From assembly GCA_905331475.1 (NCBI GenBank), contig CAJNYU010004686.1, forward strand, positions 1-64,000: a stretch of DNA of 64,000 nucleotides. The letters run 5' to 3'. This document shows positions 25,173 to 38,220 of the stretch, one piece after another. Source of the stretch: Rotaria socialis (Eukaryota; Rotifera; Eurotatoria; Philodinida; Philodinidae). Under the pieces are notes generated by a model that saw only the letters and a program-made list of their open reading frames with translations, searched no databases and was not told where the DNA came from. A program made the translations under genes and the position numbers. Every line of letters starts with the position of its first letter. Within the stretch, counting starts at the first letter, position 1.

Positions 25173-25599
25173 TTAAACACATATGGATTCAATCAATCTT
25201 ATTTTAATACGAATCGATCTCGCACCTACGATAACGAAAGTCAAACAGTACGATTAGAGACTGAATAGTAAATAAAAGAATATATTGGGATGAAATGTAG
25301 CTATTAATAGTTTATTATGAAACAAAATGACACTCTTTTTATTTCTGTGTTGCATGCTTTATAATTTTCTTACGATGAAAGAGAGAGAGAGAGAGAAAGC
25401 AACGTTTGCACTCGTCAAACTATAACCTTATTGTTAATTCTTATTCTCTGTCAGACAGAGAGCGCCATCTAATTTACTATTTTAAGATCCATTCATTACC
25501 ATAAATGCAAAATATATTTGACTGATTACTTTCTTTCTTTTTTAATATTTCAAAATCAATCGCTACTTAATTATATTTTACGATTTATTTTTCTTTCAA
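25173..25599. other. Upstream flank of the exonuclease gene
   Basis: No gene seen. Contains a GA microsatellite (25380-25395). Probably the promoter side of the EXD3-like gene, or of the whole three-gene cluster. Confidence 0.5.
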
Positions 25600-28500
25600 A
25601 TGAATTTCGAATCTGATGATACAGATAATGATGAAAATATATTATTCGATAACGATTCATCAACAGATGATAGTGAACATATTAAAAATCACAAAAACGT
25701 ATCAATTGACCAGCAGAAAAAATCATCGAGTACTCGTAAGAAAATAAAAAAATCATTTCTTTTCTCATCGATATATATATATATATATATTTGTCTATTT
25801 ATTCAGAATCAAATTCTTCTTACAAGTACGTTTAATTGATCGTTGCTAACAAAAAATTCATCTGTTTCGATATAGCTTTAGTAATTATTTAGAAATCTAT
25901 GAACGAATATATAAATTCTATTGTCAAGATGAGCACAAACAATGGCAACCGTTATTCACTGATATTATTAAACAATCATCTACACCATATCAAACACTTT
26001 ATATGTTTTTGGATCATACAATAAGTACAACAAATAGTAAAAAACATAAAATGGTTTTACCATTTATTGAACAATTTAAACAAATCAAACTCTTCGATAA
26101 AAATATCGAATTAGATGATACCATTAAATATAATATTCTATTAAAAATTTGTCGGCGATGTATTTTCAGTCAATTAGAGGCAATCATTGATATATTTGAT
26201 TTACGTGCAATAGAGAATCAAACCATGGCTACGAATTTCATAAATGAGCAAATTGAACAACATCAAGATATTACATTTATTGCACATATGACAAAACTTC
26301 TAAGATTGTTAGAATCTGATGCAATACCACTTGAAAAGGTTCTTTTGCTTCTCGAAAATAAGATAAAATATGTATTATTTATTTTAAATAGATCATTATA
26401 CCATTGGTATTAAAATCACAATGGGAAACTATAAAATTTATCGTAGAAGATAATAAACTATTTCAAAGAAAACTACTGCAAACAATCGATAGTTTAATTT
26501 CAATAGATCAGTAAGCATATGCAATAAGTCTTGTTCTACATATGAGAATCTCACCGAGGAAACGCTCGCATTGATATAAGCATTGCTCTTCTTTTTAATC
26601 TAGACTGGTTGCTCGTCGTTTATTAGCTCAATATTCAATTAATTTAAATGGAAATTATATTGATGTGCACATTTTAAAACGAGCTGCACGAAAATTACTT
26701 AAACAATATAATTTTGATTTAAACGATTTTCCAAATTTAGCTATGCACGAAAAATTAAGTTTTCTGAAAACTCTATTTGTAAGAAAATATCTAGAAGCAA
26801 AGCGTGGTGGCGGCAATAATAATGATGAAGATGATGATCAATCGTGGAATGAACAGATTAAAGTAAGTATTCGACTGCGATGATCAGCAAAAAAATAACT
26901 ATCAGTCCTATTAGGTTTAACTAGCCTCACAAAGATTCGAATATAAAAAAAAAAAACTTTAAGTGTTAATCATTACCCAATAAACTATCTCAAGTGTTAA
27001 GATTCATTTTTGTAGAGAACATAAGAATTAACATAAGGAATAGTTTTCTATTCATTATAATCGAGCACATATTATAATGGATCTCGATCTGTTTGTTACT
27101 ATAAATAACTCATTGAGTAAGAGATCTTATCGGATTACGAACTGCTTATATGAGATATACTTGAATATAAATAAAATATTGATTTTGTTTTTATTCGAAG
27201 GAATTAATCAACGATAATCGTGATTTAAAAATGAAATTAATTGATTTATTTATTGACTATACTGATATTGATTCCGGTTACGAATGGGCTCGTTTTTATG
27301 ATCTTGAAGATTTTGAAATACCTGAACAGATTCGAATTCGTCGAAAAGAAATTCTCAATGGTGCTACAATAACTCGATCTATGTGTTTAAAACCATCAAT
27401 TTGGTCAACTAAACAATTCACAGATGAAACGTATAAACCAACGGTTCTTCTGTCAGATATTATTTATGTCGAACTTGATTCTGATGTTGATCCATTTCTG
27501 AGTCGATTCGAAGTTCGTATATTTTTTTCAACACAGAATGATTCAGAAAATTGATCAAACAGAATTTATTTCTAGTTTTTTTCTTCTATAGATGTCAAAT
27601 CGTTATTAGAATAGACTATTCTACGATGGCAGTATTCATAAAAAAAAGATGGCTTAGCTTTTCCAGGGATACTGAAAATTCCTTATTTACTTGTTCGAAA
27701 CGAATTTCTCTATTCAAAAGGCATAGTCGACATTCTGTATATCAGCTTTTTTAGCACACAAAAAATGCCTGTCTGATCAATTTCTGAAGTTACTTTGTCA
27801 ATATCTAAGTTGTGATTGATAAACATTTTGTTTTGTTTCTTCAGTGTGCTCGATGTTCTGTTGGATCTCATTTGCCATTTGTTGGCTTCGATTGTGAAAC
27901 CTTTATGGATCCAACACAACGAACACTTAATTCTCAAATAGTATCAACGCTCCAGTTAGCAAGTTTATTACCATCACGAAATCAATATTTGTACGGCATA
28001 TTTGATATGCTTGCGCTACGCTTACAATTCGATATCAAATCGTTAGCTGAATTAGCTCAACGTATGTTTTGCTCACATGATTTTATTCTTCTTAGTAAGT
28101 TTTACTGTTACAAAAACCACGACCAATTGTATTTGTATTTGACAATTCATTGTAGCATATAATTATGCGTGTGATACATCATCGCTTATTGAAAACTACC
28201 CATCAATGAATGATGCACTTTTGCAAGGCACAGCTGTTATCGATTTATTTCGAGTACAACAATATGTAGGCTTTTCTTTTTCGTATGATTTCTGTCTAAA
28301 TCAATTATATTAAATAGATTCTTGAAAATTGTCCTCAAATATTTCCTTACTATGATGCATTATTAAATTCAAAATCTCGTGGTTTAAGTGAATTAGTGCG
28401 TCTTTGTTTTGGTAACCCACTTGATAAATCAATGCAAACAAGTGATTGGCGAAAAAGACCGCTTAAACAAGCACAACTCATTTACAGTGGTTAGTTTAAA

Positions 28501-28701
28501 AGAAGGAACTAAAAAGATTCATTGTTAAAAAAATTTTTAGTGCTAGATGCGCGAGTTCTTGTTGATGTTGCATTGCTAATTGAAAAACGTGCACACAGTT
28601 TAAGTATTCCATGGTCGTGGTCTAATTTCAAAGGTTACGTATGGACAAATAAAGCATTTAAAAAACGAATTGGTATGAATCAAAAAATCGAAAACAGCTA
28701 A
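25600..28701 (+). CDS. EXD3-like: EXD3/Mut-7-like 3'-5' exonuclease
   Basis: Ten exons join in phase to 666 residues: 25600-25735, 25807-25825 (19 nt microexon), 25876-26338, 26392-26510, 26604-26862, 27201-27512, 27845-28094, 28156-28265, 28318-28489, 28541-28701. The first part is an acidic linker, then a helical region typical of the Mut-7 N-terminal half (LYMFLDHT, IIIPLVLKSQWETIKF, LLAQYSINLNGNYIDV). The C-terminal third is the DEDDy exonuclease fold: motif I FVGFDCETF (D and E), motif II region YNYACDTSSL, motif III LIYSVLDARVLVDV (Y and D, three residues apart). Mut-7 of C. elegans acts in RNA silencing and transposon control; human EXD3 is its homologue. The Mut7-C domain of longer homologues is absent. 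A spliced ending through 28742-28749 is also possible. WDR6 starts about 130 bp later. Confidence 0.82.
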
Positions 28702-28832
28702 TATATTTGTTGTTGTTGTATACTATTTTTGATTGAAATAGAAATTTAGATGTTACTGTTGAAAGAAGTTTTTTCATTGTGAAATTATATAACTTTGTTA
28801 TTTTTGTTTTTTGTAGATTAATTATTTATATC

Positions 28833-31800
28833 ATGTTTAGCGCACCTGTAACTGCAATAAAAATTCTTCCTAATCATCGAATATGTTTAGCTGGTAAAAT
28901 AAGAGAATATTTTGATTGTTAAGTTGGTTCTTTATGTGATTAGGTACTGGGCCTTATGTACTTGCTTTTGATTTGACAACAAATCAGCAATTATTACAAA
29001 AGAAGATATTAGTTGATTCCATTGTGCATGGTTTTGAAGCTCGTAAGAATACAACAATTTACTTTATTAGCTTTACTATCAGAGCATTATTTTGTTTTCT
29101 CTAAAGGTCAAATAACTAAAGAGAATGATGATTCGTCGTATGTAATTGTTGTTTTTGGTCAACGAACATTTTCAATTATTCAATGGTCTTCAATATTGTA
29201 TGTGAATAGAGACTTTTATTTTAATAACAGATGAACGATAATAAATTACATTGATTTCAGTGTATTCGAGATATGATAAACGACTTTTTCGTATCTAGAT
29301 AAGAATTTCGCAAAGGAAATTCAATGTAAACAATGTTTAATTCTCTCGAAAGCTTAGATATATGTAGGAGTAAAAATGTGTTTGTACTGAATCCGACCCA
29401 CTCTGTCTTAACTGTTATTTGTAAAATATAAATAATGCAATTGAAATTTACATCTACTTATTTTTAGTCCTTCGCTATTGACAACAATAATACCTCAGAT
29501 ACAATGTCCTTCGTGGATTGTAAGTGCGCTCATTGTTGATTTAGATCCGTTAATTCAAGTAATGGCATAAGTTTAATTTTTACTTTGAATCTAATGTATT
29601 ACGTCTTAGTCTTTTACAGTTCTCTTTGGTACAGCATTAAATCAAATCTATCGTTATAATAATTCATTGGAATTGATTCAATCATTTAAATATACAACAC
29701 TGTATTCATCATGTCTTTTTCGCCATATGAATGGAAGTATTATATTTGCAGCTGGTACCGTTTTCGGCGAATTGATTCTTTACGAACAAGAGTCAAATGA
29801 TCATTTTCATGAAAAATCGACCATCTCCGATCATAATGTAAATAATAAACAAAAGCATGATTTGAAAAAAAATAGAACTTATCTATTTCAGGGGGCCATA
29901 TTCAGTATAACTTATCATGATAATTTACTTTGTACTGTTGGTGATGATCGTACAGTAAAATTATATAGATTTCACGATAATCTTGAATTATTAGCTTCGT
30001 TTTTTGCTCACGAAGCACGTATATGGCAATCGTGTCTAACTTCTAAACATATTTTAACATGCGGTGAAGATTCTTCTATACGTTTGTGGTCACATAAATC
30101 TACAGGTGAAATGCTACGTTGTTTTTCAGTACATCGTTGTAAAAGTGCTTGGTGTATGGATATATTAAGGGATAATGATGATAATAAACCATTAATTATT
30201 ATTAGTGGTTGGAGTGATGGTGGCGTACGTCGTTATCATCCTGATGATGTTCCTATTGATTCAGTTGAAAATATATTATTAAATCAAATTGCTGTTAATG
30301 ATTATCCGAGAAATGTTATTTTCTTAAATTCTTTAAAGATGATTGTTCAAATGAATGGTGGACAATTATTAAAAATAGATAATCAAAATGTAACATCATT
30401 CTATGATGGTAGAAATTCGTTAAAAAATGGTTACGCGAAAATGTGTGTTGCTAGTGATGGTAATCAATATATTGCTATTGGTTCATTAGATGGTTTTGTA
30501 TTTATATTTAATCAAAATGGAATAATAATAAATCAATTTCAAATCGATAGTAATAAAAATAATAAAATTTTACAAATCCTATGGTTAAATAATACATTAT
30601 CTTCGAAATTACTTGTTTGTGTTCCAGATGGAATAATGGTAAATAGAAGGTTTTGAATTTTTTTTCTACAGGAAGAAAAATAATTCTCAAGGGATATTCC
30701 AACTTTTTTAAGGAAATAACTTTTGCATGTCATCATCTCAGTTTGACATATTGCGTTCATGCATAGGACGTTTTCTTGCTATTGTGCATCAATTTCCATC
30801 ATTCGTCTATTAGTAATTTCATATGCTTTGTTTTTCTATGTGAATGATTATTTCAAAACAAAGAATTGAATCGGTCGAGATGCAATTTTTATCTGTACTC
30901 AAGGGAATCAACGAAAATATGACTGACAGTTACTTTCATAGACATTTTATTTTGAAACTATTTATCAGAAGAATTTTCTGAGATAATTTCAAGAAGATTA
31001 ATCAATATATGCAGATATCATGCTACGATAATGACGAATTAAATTTCTTTTGCATGAGAAAAACTATTATTTCATTAATAATGAATTTTTACTTTTTTCC
31101 TAAATTTAGTTTATCTACAATATAACCAATCAACCTGCGACAGTCGATCATTGCTTAGAAGTCTTACCCGACTTTGAACAACGTTGGCCTAATACATGTT
31201 TACATCTTGATAAATATAATTTGTTACTAATTGGTGATCGACAAGGAAATATTCTTTCGTATGATTTAAATAATCAATTAAACTGTTCAATTTATCAACG
31301 ATTCGAACGTCTACATGGTATAAATGGTACATCATCGATTGATATTGATGAAAATACAAATCTTATTCGTTCATGTGGTCGTGATGGTTATATAAATATA
31401 TTTTCTATAAATGCTGAAGAACGAAAATTACTTCATCAATCAACATTTACGATCACATCGGATATAACTTGGCTTGATCGATTCATAAATTTTCCATCGT
31501 TAATCACGTGCTTTACAACGAATAATTTTTCTCTCTATACACTAGACGATCAAACAAAACGACGTTTAATGCATGTTGAATGTGGTGGTGGCCATCGCAA
31601 TCACGATTTTTTTATTGAAAAAAATCTTGATGCTTATTTCGTTTATATAAGAAATAAACAAGTATTTTTAGCACGGAAAAATTTAACGAGAATATTAAAT
31701 GAAGAAACATGTCTATCAAAAATACCACCTACACATGGTACAGAAATTCGTTGTGTAAAATTATTTCAATCCAATAATCGCGTTTATATGACTACGGGCA

Positions 31801-33396
31801 GTGAAGACACACAAATTAAATTGTTTACATTTCAGGTATGACGAGGATGAATTTAGTTGATAGATTCTTTATGCATAGAAATTTCAAGAAAATCTATTGA
31901 TCATTGCAAATTTTTGAAATTGACACATAAAAAGTCTTGGTAGAAAATAAAAAAAATGTTGAATACTTTAGATATTTGCCTATGGCAATCTAGTAAAACC
32001 GCGCTGTTAATTTGAACTTCGACAAATTTAAATACATTGAAATCGAAAGTAAAAACTCAGATAACAGAAGAGAAAACTTTTAGTAAAGATACCTACGAAA
32101 AATAATTTTCGAATTCAAATATCAACATGATGCAAAACTAAAAAAATAGAACTTATTTAGATGTGTCTAACTACTGTGGTTTTATGAATTTCATTTTCGT
32201 AATAATTCGATAATCAATCTATCACGTAAATTCATACTTTTTTGTTTTAGGTAGGAAAGTCCAATCCGCAATGTGAACATGTCTCAACTTTACAATCCCA
32301 TCTATCAGCTGTTTGTGATATAGTTGTAATTGATAATTTGTTCTTCTCATGCGGCGCACGAGCTCAGATATTTTCTTGGCAAATGAAAAGTAATATTGTT
32401 GTCCGATCTGGTTATTTTATGCTTCATCCATTACGTCGACGACATGGTGGCGGTGGCGGTGGAAATATTAATGATGAAAATAAAAAAGATAATTCTGATG
32501 ATGATCATGGTTTAGATGTGAGGTGAAAAATTCAACGAAAATATAATTTTAGACATTTGAGTATTTAATCTGTTTTTTATCTTCTAGATTTACTAGCATC
32601 GCAGCTATTTCCGCCGCAGCAGAAAATGGAAATTATTTATTATTTGTTACTGCATCTGATGCAGTATTACGGTATTTATTAAAATATCACTTTATTTCCA
32701 ATGCAAAAGGTCTTTTTTATCTAGAATTTTTCGTTATACACTTTCCTCAAATCGTTTTACTCTACTTCGAACTTCTTCACATTCTGAATATTGTCAATTA
32801 CGTGTCAAAGTATATTCAACTCGTCATATTGCATTTGTATCCTCTACAGATGGTCTTCTATGTGCATATGACTTTTCATCATTGGACAATACAATACCTT
32901 CAACGAGTCTAAAAGTTCATCAATCGGGAATCAATGATTTTGACTTAATTGAAATCAATGAAAATAATTCTCTTCGTCTAGCAAGTGTTGGTGATGATGG
33001 TTCAGTGCATGTTTCAATTTTTGATATCAACAATTGGAGTTGGAAACGAGAATATTTAAAAGATCATTTTCATCAATCACCAGCAACAGGTAGAAAAAAA
33101 AACAAATAATAAAAATATGCAATTAGTATTCTGTTGATTTGTTTTTCAAAGGTATTCGTTTTATAAATTCAACAATGTTTGTTTCAATTGGTATTGATCA
33201 AAGACTGAAATTATGGACGATTAAAAACGATGAACAAGTGTTAGAACTAACAAAGAATTATTTAGTTGATATTCGTGATATACTTTCTATGGATATGATT
33301 TTTTGTGATGAAAAAAACGAATTCATTATTGTTGTAGCTGGTGCCGGTGTTCAAACAATTCAATTCGATTTAAAAAATTGTTTGTTTTATTCATGA
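28833..33396 (+). CDS. WDR6: WDR6, tRNA 2'-O-methyltransferase cofactor
   Basis: Ten exons join in phase to 1020 residues: 28833-28893, 28944-29042, 29107-29197, 29468-29558, 29610-30638, 31110-31835, 32251-32522, 32588-32671, 32725-33089, 33152-33396. The protein begins APVTAIKILPNHRICLAGTG, as WDR6 does, and holds many WD40 blades (LCTVGDDRTVKLYRF, HILTCGEDSSIRLWSH, RSCGRDGYINIF, TTGSEDTQIKLFTF, FVSIGIDQRLKLW). In animals WDR6 partners FTSJ1, and its yeast counterpart partners Trm7, for ribose methylation at tRNA position 34. Human WDR6 is about 1100 aa, so length fits. A TTTTTTGTAG site ends 19 bases before the ATG. A Gly/Asn/Asp-rich insert (around 32440-32510) is a loop expansion. Confidence 0.92.
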
Positions 33397-33452
33397 GGTT
33401 ATGCTCTGTTTTGCTTTTCTAGATGTTGTTGTTTTAGAAAAATTCTTTCTGA
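33397..33452 (+). promoter_or_regulatory. Candidate trans-splice acceptor between WDR6 and ZDHHC12
   Basis: Only 56 bp separate the two coding regions, leaving little room for a terminator and a promoter. Two pyrimidine-rich AG sites (TTGCTTTTCTAG and TTGTTGTTTTAG) precede the ATG. Bdelloid rotifers are reported to use spliced-leader trans-splicing, so I infer an operon-type junction. Confidence 0.45.
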
Positions 33453-34641
33453 ATGCGATGCATATTTGAGTTTATTCAATGGAAAAAGGTGATAGTCCGT
33501 GGGTGTCACCTTTTATTGGTATTTGGAGTTGTTGCATCACTTTTATTTCAGCCATCTGGTAAATTTTTACAGTGAAACTTAATGACAAAAAAAATTAAAC
33601 TTAACTAATAATTTTAATCTAATCATTGATTCAGATCTGCGCACGGCTTTTTATGACGAATCGAATTATCTCTACTGTTTTGCTTATGGTCTTGTCGCTT
33701 ATTTGTCGCTATTATTTTACTTTATGACATGCTATACCGATCCTGGTTATGTACCATATAAACGAGTATGTCTCAAATATCTTATGAAATAAAATAAAAT
33801 AAGTGATTCTAATTATATATTAATTTACTCTAATAGGTGCCTGATTGGACTGGAGCAATGGCAGAAGAGTCCGATGATGATAATGAAGGTGAAGAGCAAC
33901 AAACATCAGCCAACAGTAATCAACATTTACGTAAATGTCTTCTGTGTAATATTGAGGTAGAATAAAGTCTAAATTAAAGAAAAAAGAAACTTTGATAATG
34001 AATTTTTTTGTTTTAGCAACCTTTGCGAAGTCGCCACTGTGACTATTGCAATAGATGTGTACTCAAATATGATCATCATGTAAAACTGTCGAATGTGCTT
34101 TTTTCAAATAAAATTCATAAACATTTTTCATTGTTGTTTTTCAGTGCCCATATTTAGAAACCTGTATTGGCGAACATAATCATCGTTATTTCTGGTATTT
34201 TCTATTGACAACAGACATACTAATTATATGGTCAATGATGTTATGCAGGTAAAACTTCTTTTCTGTTTCGTATAACCGATTTTTAGTTCTTTCAACTGTT
34301 TTAGTCGTTCATTTGTGCCATTCAGTGATTGGTCATCTTGGTTGCATATAAATAAATTTCGTTTATTTGCTATGCACGTTCTCATCATATCACTAGGCGC
34401 AACAACAACACTATTTTGTATTCATTCATATTTTGCTTTGACAAATTCAACAACATGGGAACGTGTATCAAGACATCGTATAACATATTTAAATCGTTTA
34501 CCAGATGAAGATCTCAATCCGTTTCATCAAGGCTATTGTCATAACTTTTTCTGTTCATTTCTTTGCCATCGAATAAAAGAACAACAATGGGATGTCGTTT
34601 ATAAAAAGCGCGTAGAAGAGCATGTTACTTTAAATATGTAA
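33453..34641 (+). CDS. ZDHHC12: ZDHHC12-like palmitoyltransferase
   Basis: Six exons join in phase to 286 residues: 33453-33558, 33635-33765, 33837-33956, 34017-34079, 34145-34248, 34305-34641. Order: TM1 (LLLVFGVVASLLF), TM2, a CYTDPGYV motif, an acidic loop, the cysteine-rich domain RKCLLCNIEQPLRSRHCDYC, catalytic KYDHHCPYLETCIGEHNH, TM3, TM4, and NSTTWERVSRHRITYL, which matches the TTxE-type motif of ZDHHC12 (NTTTWEFISSHRIAYL). It S-acylates membrane-associated proteins, probably in the Golgi. An intron falls exactly between DHH and the catalytic Cys. The ATG lies 56 bp after the WDR6 stop, preceded by acceptor-like TTGTTGTTTTAG. Confidence 0.92.
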
Positions 34642-35622
34642 TTATATGTAATATTATTATTTTGTTGCATTAAACGAAATAAAGATCAATGACTTCATAT
34701 GAATGAAAAAGCATCATGTTATTTAATCAATTATTTTCAATCAGAAAGTTCGAGAATTCAATTCAAGATTTATTATTTGTTTAACCGAGGAAAAAAAGAT
34801 CAATATTGAGATATCTTACAAAAGCTATCAAAGGATCCTTTCAAAAAATACTCGTTATGCTTTCTGCATAGGAATCAATCGTTTAGAAAATGAATTTTCT
34901 CAATGCTTAACTCTACTAAATATAAAGAGATTTAAGTGAAAACTAAATAATTGTTGATACTATAATTAGTCAAAAATATAGTCTCTCATACAAATAGTGT
35001 CGAAGAAAAAGCACAGGTTTTGAATCGCATGTTTTTATTACAAAGTAACCGGAATTCACCCGGCCATACTTGGAAGCTAACAGAAAAGCTTTACTAATTC
35101 TACCCGAATAAAAGACTTACGGAACGAGTCACCATCTGCTTACTCATAAAAAATAAAGACATCAGAGTAGGCAAGCTGTCTCGCACAATATTTCAAATTT
35201 TCCCGACTTTCAGAACAAAATATTTGTTTTAGTGAGAGTTGATTAAATCTATTGATAAACTCTCCCTTCATAACATTTATTTTAGTGAGAGAGAAATACT
35301 TCCGTAATGAACTATTTTCATATAAAAACTAAGATTAAACGGATTCACGTAGACATGCATAATGTTCTGAAAGTTATTGGGTGCACTAATAACTATGTAA
35401 ATAGTACTTAAAATACAAGGCAGTGCGAAAAAGAACAAATCGACCACTTCCAATGAATAAAAAAGCGTCCCGTCATGATGATGAATGCGAGAGAGAGAGA
35501 GAGAAAGAGAGAGAGAGTAAAGAGAAGCAGAAAACAGCAAACTTCGCTCCTATATAAGGTCTCTCATCAGTGTAACGTGCTCATTGTTTTTTCACTTTCG
35601 ACACACTTCATCGACATCCACA
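34642..35622. other. Intergenic, no supported gene
   Basis: Lies between ZDHHC12 and the first alcohol dehydrogenase. A purine GA-rich tract occurs at 35488-35520. The minus frame at 35277-35540 is driven by that simple repeat. Confidence 0.6.
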
Positions 35623-37080
35623 ATGGGTTCTACAGCGTACGTAAAGAAAGTTTTTGTTCTTTCACAAGAATGATCGACAACATTCTAAGATAAAAATTAT
35701 TAAAAATTTCATCTTTTTTGCTAGCGGTCAATCAATATTTCATTTTTACTTAGATCTACTACTGATAATAAAGCCGACAGTACAGTTGTCAGCAACGTTG
35801 TTACTCATGCTGATCCAATTGCATCTAAAGGATTTGCTGTTGATAGTTCTACTTCTTCATTCAAACTGTTTGAATTCGAAAGACGTGTACCGAAAGCAGA
35901 TGATGTTTTCATTCGAATTCACTATTGTGGTATATGTCATTCAGATATTCATCAAGCAAAAAATGAGTGGCATAATTCAAGATACCCTATGATACCAGGT
36001 CATGAAATAACGGGCGTTGTCGAACAAGTTGGTTCGAGTGTAAAGAAATTTCGTGTCGGTGATAATGTTGGTATTGGCTGTATGGTTGATTCATGTCTCA
36101 GCTGCAACTCATGTTCGTATATTTTTTTATGTGATTTATTTATCTTTCGAATGATTTTAGGCAAGAAAGATTTGGAACAACATTGTCCTGATACATGCTA
36201 TTCGTACAATAGTACTGAACTTGATAAAGTAACACCAACATACGGCGGTAAGCATCATGTCCTGAAAATATGAATTACTATTCTCATCAAATGCATTCTA
36301 GGCTATTCAAATTTTATTACTGTTAAAGAACATTTTGTTTGTAAAATTCCAAAAAACTTACCATTAGACGCAGCTGCACCATTACTCTGTGCTGGTATCA
36401 CAACTTACTCACCTTTACGTCAATATAATGTTGGTAAAAATACACGTCTAGGGTATAGAAGCTAATCAATATTGAACTATTATCTATCCTATTTTTAACT
36501 GTAGAGTTATCGGACTTGGAGGACTTGGCCATATGGCTGTCAAATTTGGTGTAGCCATGGGTGCACATGTAACTGTTATTTCAACATCAGAATCAAAGCG
36601 TGATGATGCAACTAAACTTGGTGCAAAATCATTTCTTGTTTCAAAAGATGAAGAACAACTAAAATCTGTCAAAGATTCATTTGATTTTATCCTGGATAGT
36701 GTATCAGCACCACATGATGTTGCTGGTATGATTAGTCTACTCAAGTTTAATGGAGTTTATTGCATGTATGTGTTGTTTTTATTGTTGTTGATAGGATTTT
36801 TATCTACATCTATGTTATATTTAGAGTCGGCGCGCCACCAAAACCATTAGAAATTCCATCAATTCTCTTTATAACTAAACGAGTCATTTTTACTGGTAGT
36901 CTGATCGGTGGAATGAAAGAAACTCAAGAAATGCTTGATTTTTGTGGTAAACATGGTATTACATGTGACATTGAAAAAATGGAGGCATCACCGGAAACAT
37001 TGCAAGTGGCTTACGAACGAACACTGAAATCAGATGTTAAATATCGTTTTGTGCTTGATATGTTGAATTCATTCAAATAG
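35623..37080 (+). CDS. Zinc alcohol dehydrogenase, CAD family (copy A)
   Basis: Six exons give 375 residues: 35623-35636, 35754-36112, 36161-36247, 36302-36452, 36505-36765, 36825-37080. Motifs in order: catalytic zinc ligand [20 protein letters not shown], structural zinc C-x2-C-x2-C-x7-C (the third Cys is completed across intron 2), LLCAGITTY (third catalytic ligand), and nucleotide-binding VIGLGGLGH followed by a Ser-x-Ser-x-Lys stretch that favours NADP(H). This is the cinnamyl-alcohol-dehydrogenase type shared with yeast Adh6 and bacterial YahK, which reduce aldehydes to alcohols with NADPH. An N-terminal extension of about 30 residues precedes the core. Part of exon 3, intron 3, exon 4 and 8 nt of intron 4 are identical to copy B. 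Confidence 0.92.
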
Positions 37081-38220
37081 TTAGCTGTTTTCCCTTCGTA
37101 TGATTTGTCTCGATGATAGATTTATAGAAGAACTACTAATAAAACTTCTACTATTCTCATCATCCCATAAATAGTTTAAAGTAAATGAGCAAGCAGATAT
37201 TAATGATTAAGGAAAACACACATAGTCTGATGAGGCGATAAGAAAATTATATGATATTAGAGAGAAAGAAAGAAGTTAATTATTGAATAATGAATATGAA
37301 TAAATTAGTCAATGCCATTTGAGAATCGTAGTTGATAACTTAAAATTCTTACGATTATAATACTGTACAATTTATTTCATTACAAGAATCTTTGTATTTG
37401 CTTTTCTCAATAAACCATGTTCTTTATCGATATATATATTCATTACATAAACTGACGTTATTAGTACTTTTTTTTATTACTTGGAAAAGTACATATCCAT
37501 CATTAGCAAGTTGAATGGGTCTAACGGATCGTATCTCATCTGCATTTAAGCTATTTTTCATTCTAGAAACTATACTATGGCGTGTTTTCTTCAGTACGAA
37601 AGAAAGCGAATAGGTTAAATTTTGTACTATACGTGCATATATTAATATGTTTGACTGATTCGGTATAAATGCTAGCGATTCCATGTAATGCACGAAGCAT
37701 AAAAGTTCTCAGTGCGTCAAGTACGAATCAACAACAATAATACTACAGAATTTGACAGAAAGAAGGAACGCGAATACTCTTCTATTCATAGTATATAATG
37801 AAGCATATTGTGTATGTCAATCAGACTAGGTACAATTAAAAAATACGAATTATTTGTGGTGCTCAAAACAGAAATTCTTATGATGATTCATCTTAATATG
37901 AAAATCGATCAACAGTAATATTTCGAGTGCGACATCTTTTGATTGATGTCTCTTATATTCATTCAAAAAATGATAATCGACTAAACAATGAAACCAACTG
38001 CCGATCTCTCAAAAGATGAAAATATGCGGGAGTAGAAATCAGTATGAATTATAAATTACAGTTTTTAGTTTCGGTTTTTCTTTTGATTTTTATTCAATTA
38101 ATCACTATGTTATTTTTTCTCTCTCTCTTTCTCTTGTCTTTATTTACCTTAATACCTGACAATCATTTGAATATTGGGCGCATTGATTTGATATTCATCC
38201 GTGTAATTTACTGTACTAAC
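37081..38220. other. Spacer between the two alcohol dehydrogenases
   Basis: No gene supported. The minus frame 37424-37693 has no domain or neighbouring exon. Confidence 0.55.

Noticed and set aside
26371-26391. A 20 nt intron in the EXD3-like gene
   Set aside because: Too short. A donor at 26339 gives a 53 nt intron in the correct phase.
32440-32510. Gly/Asp/Asn-rich stretch of WDR6 as intron
   Set aside because: It is in frame within an exon and followed by a donor in the right phase; such loop expansions occur between WD blades.
36484-36744. Minus-strand frame within the ADH copy A exon
   Set aside because: Shadow of the Rossmann-fold exon.
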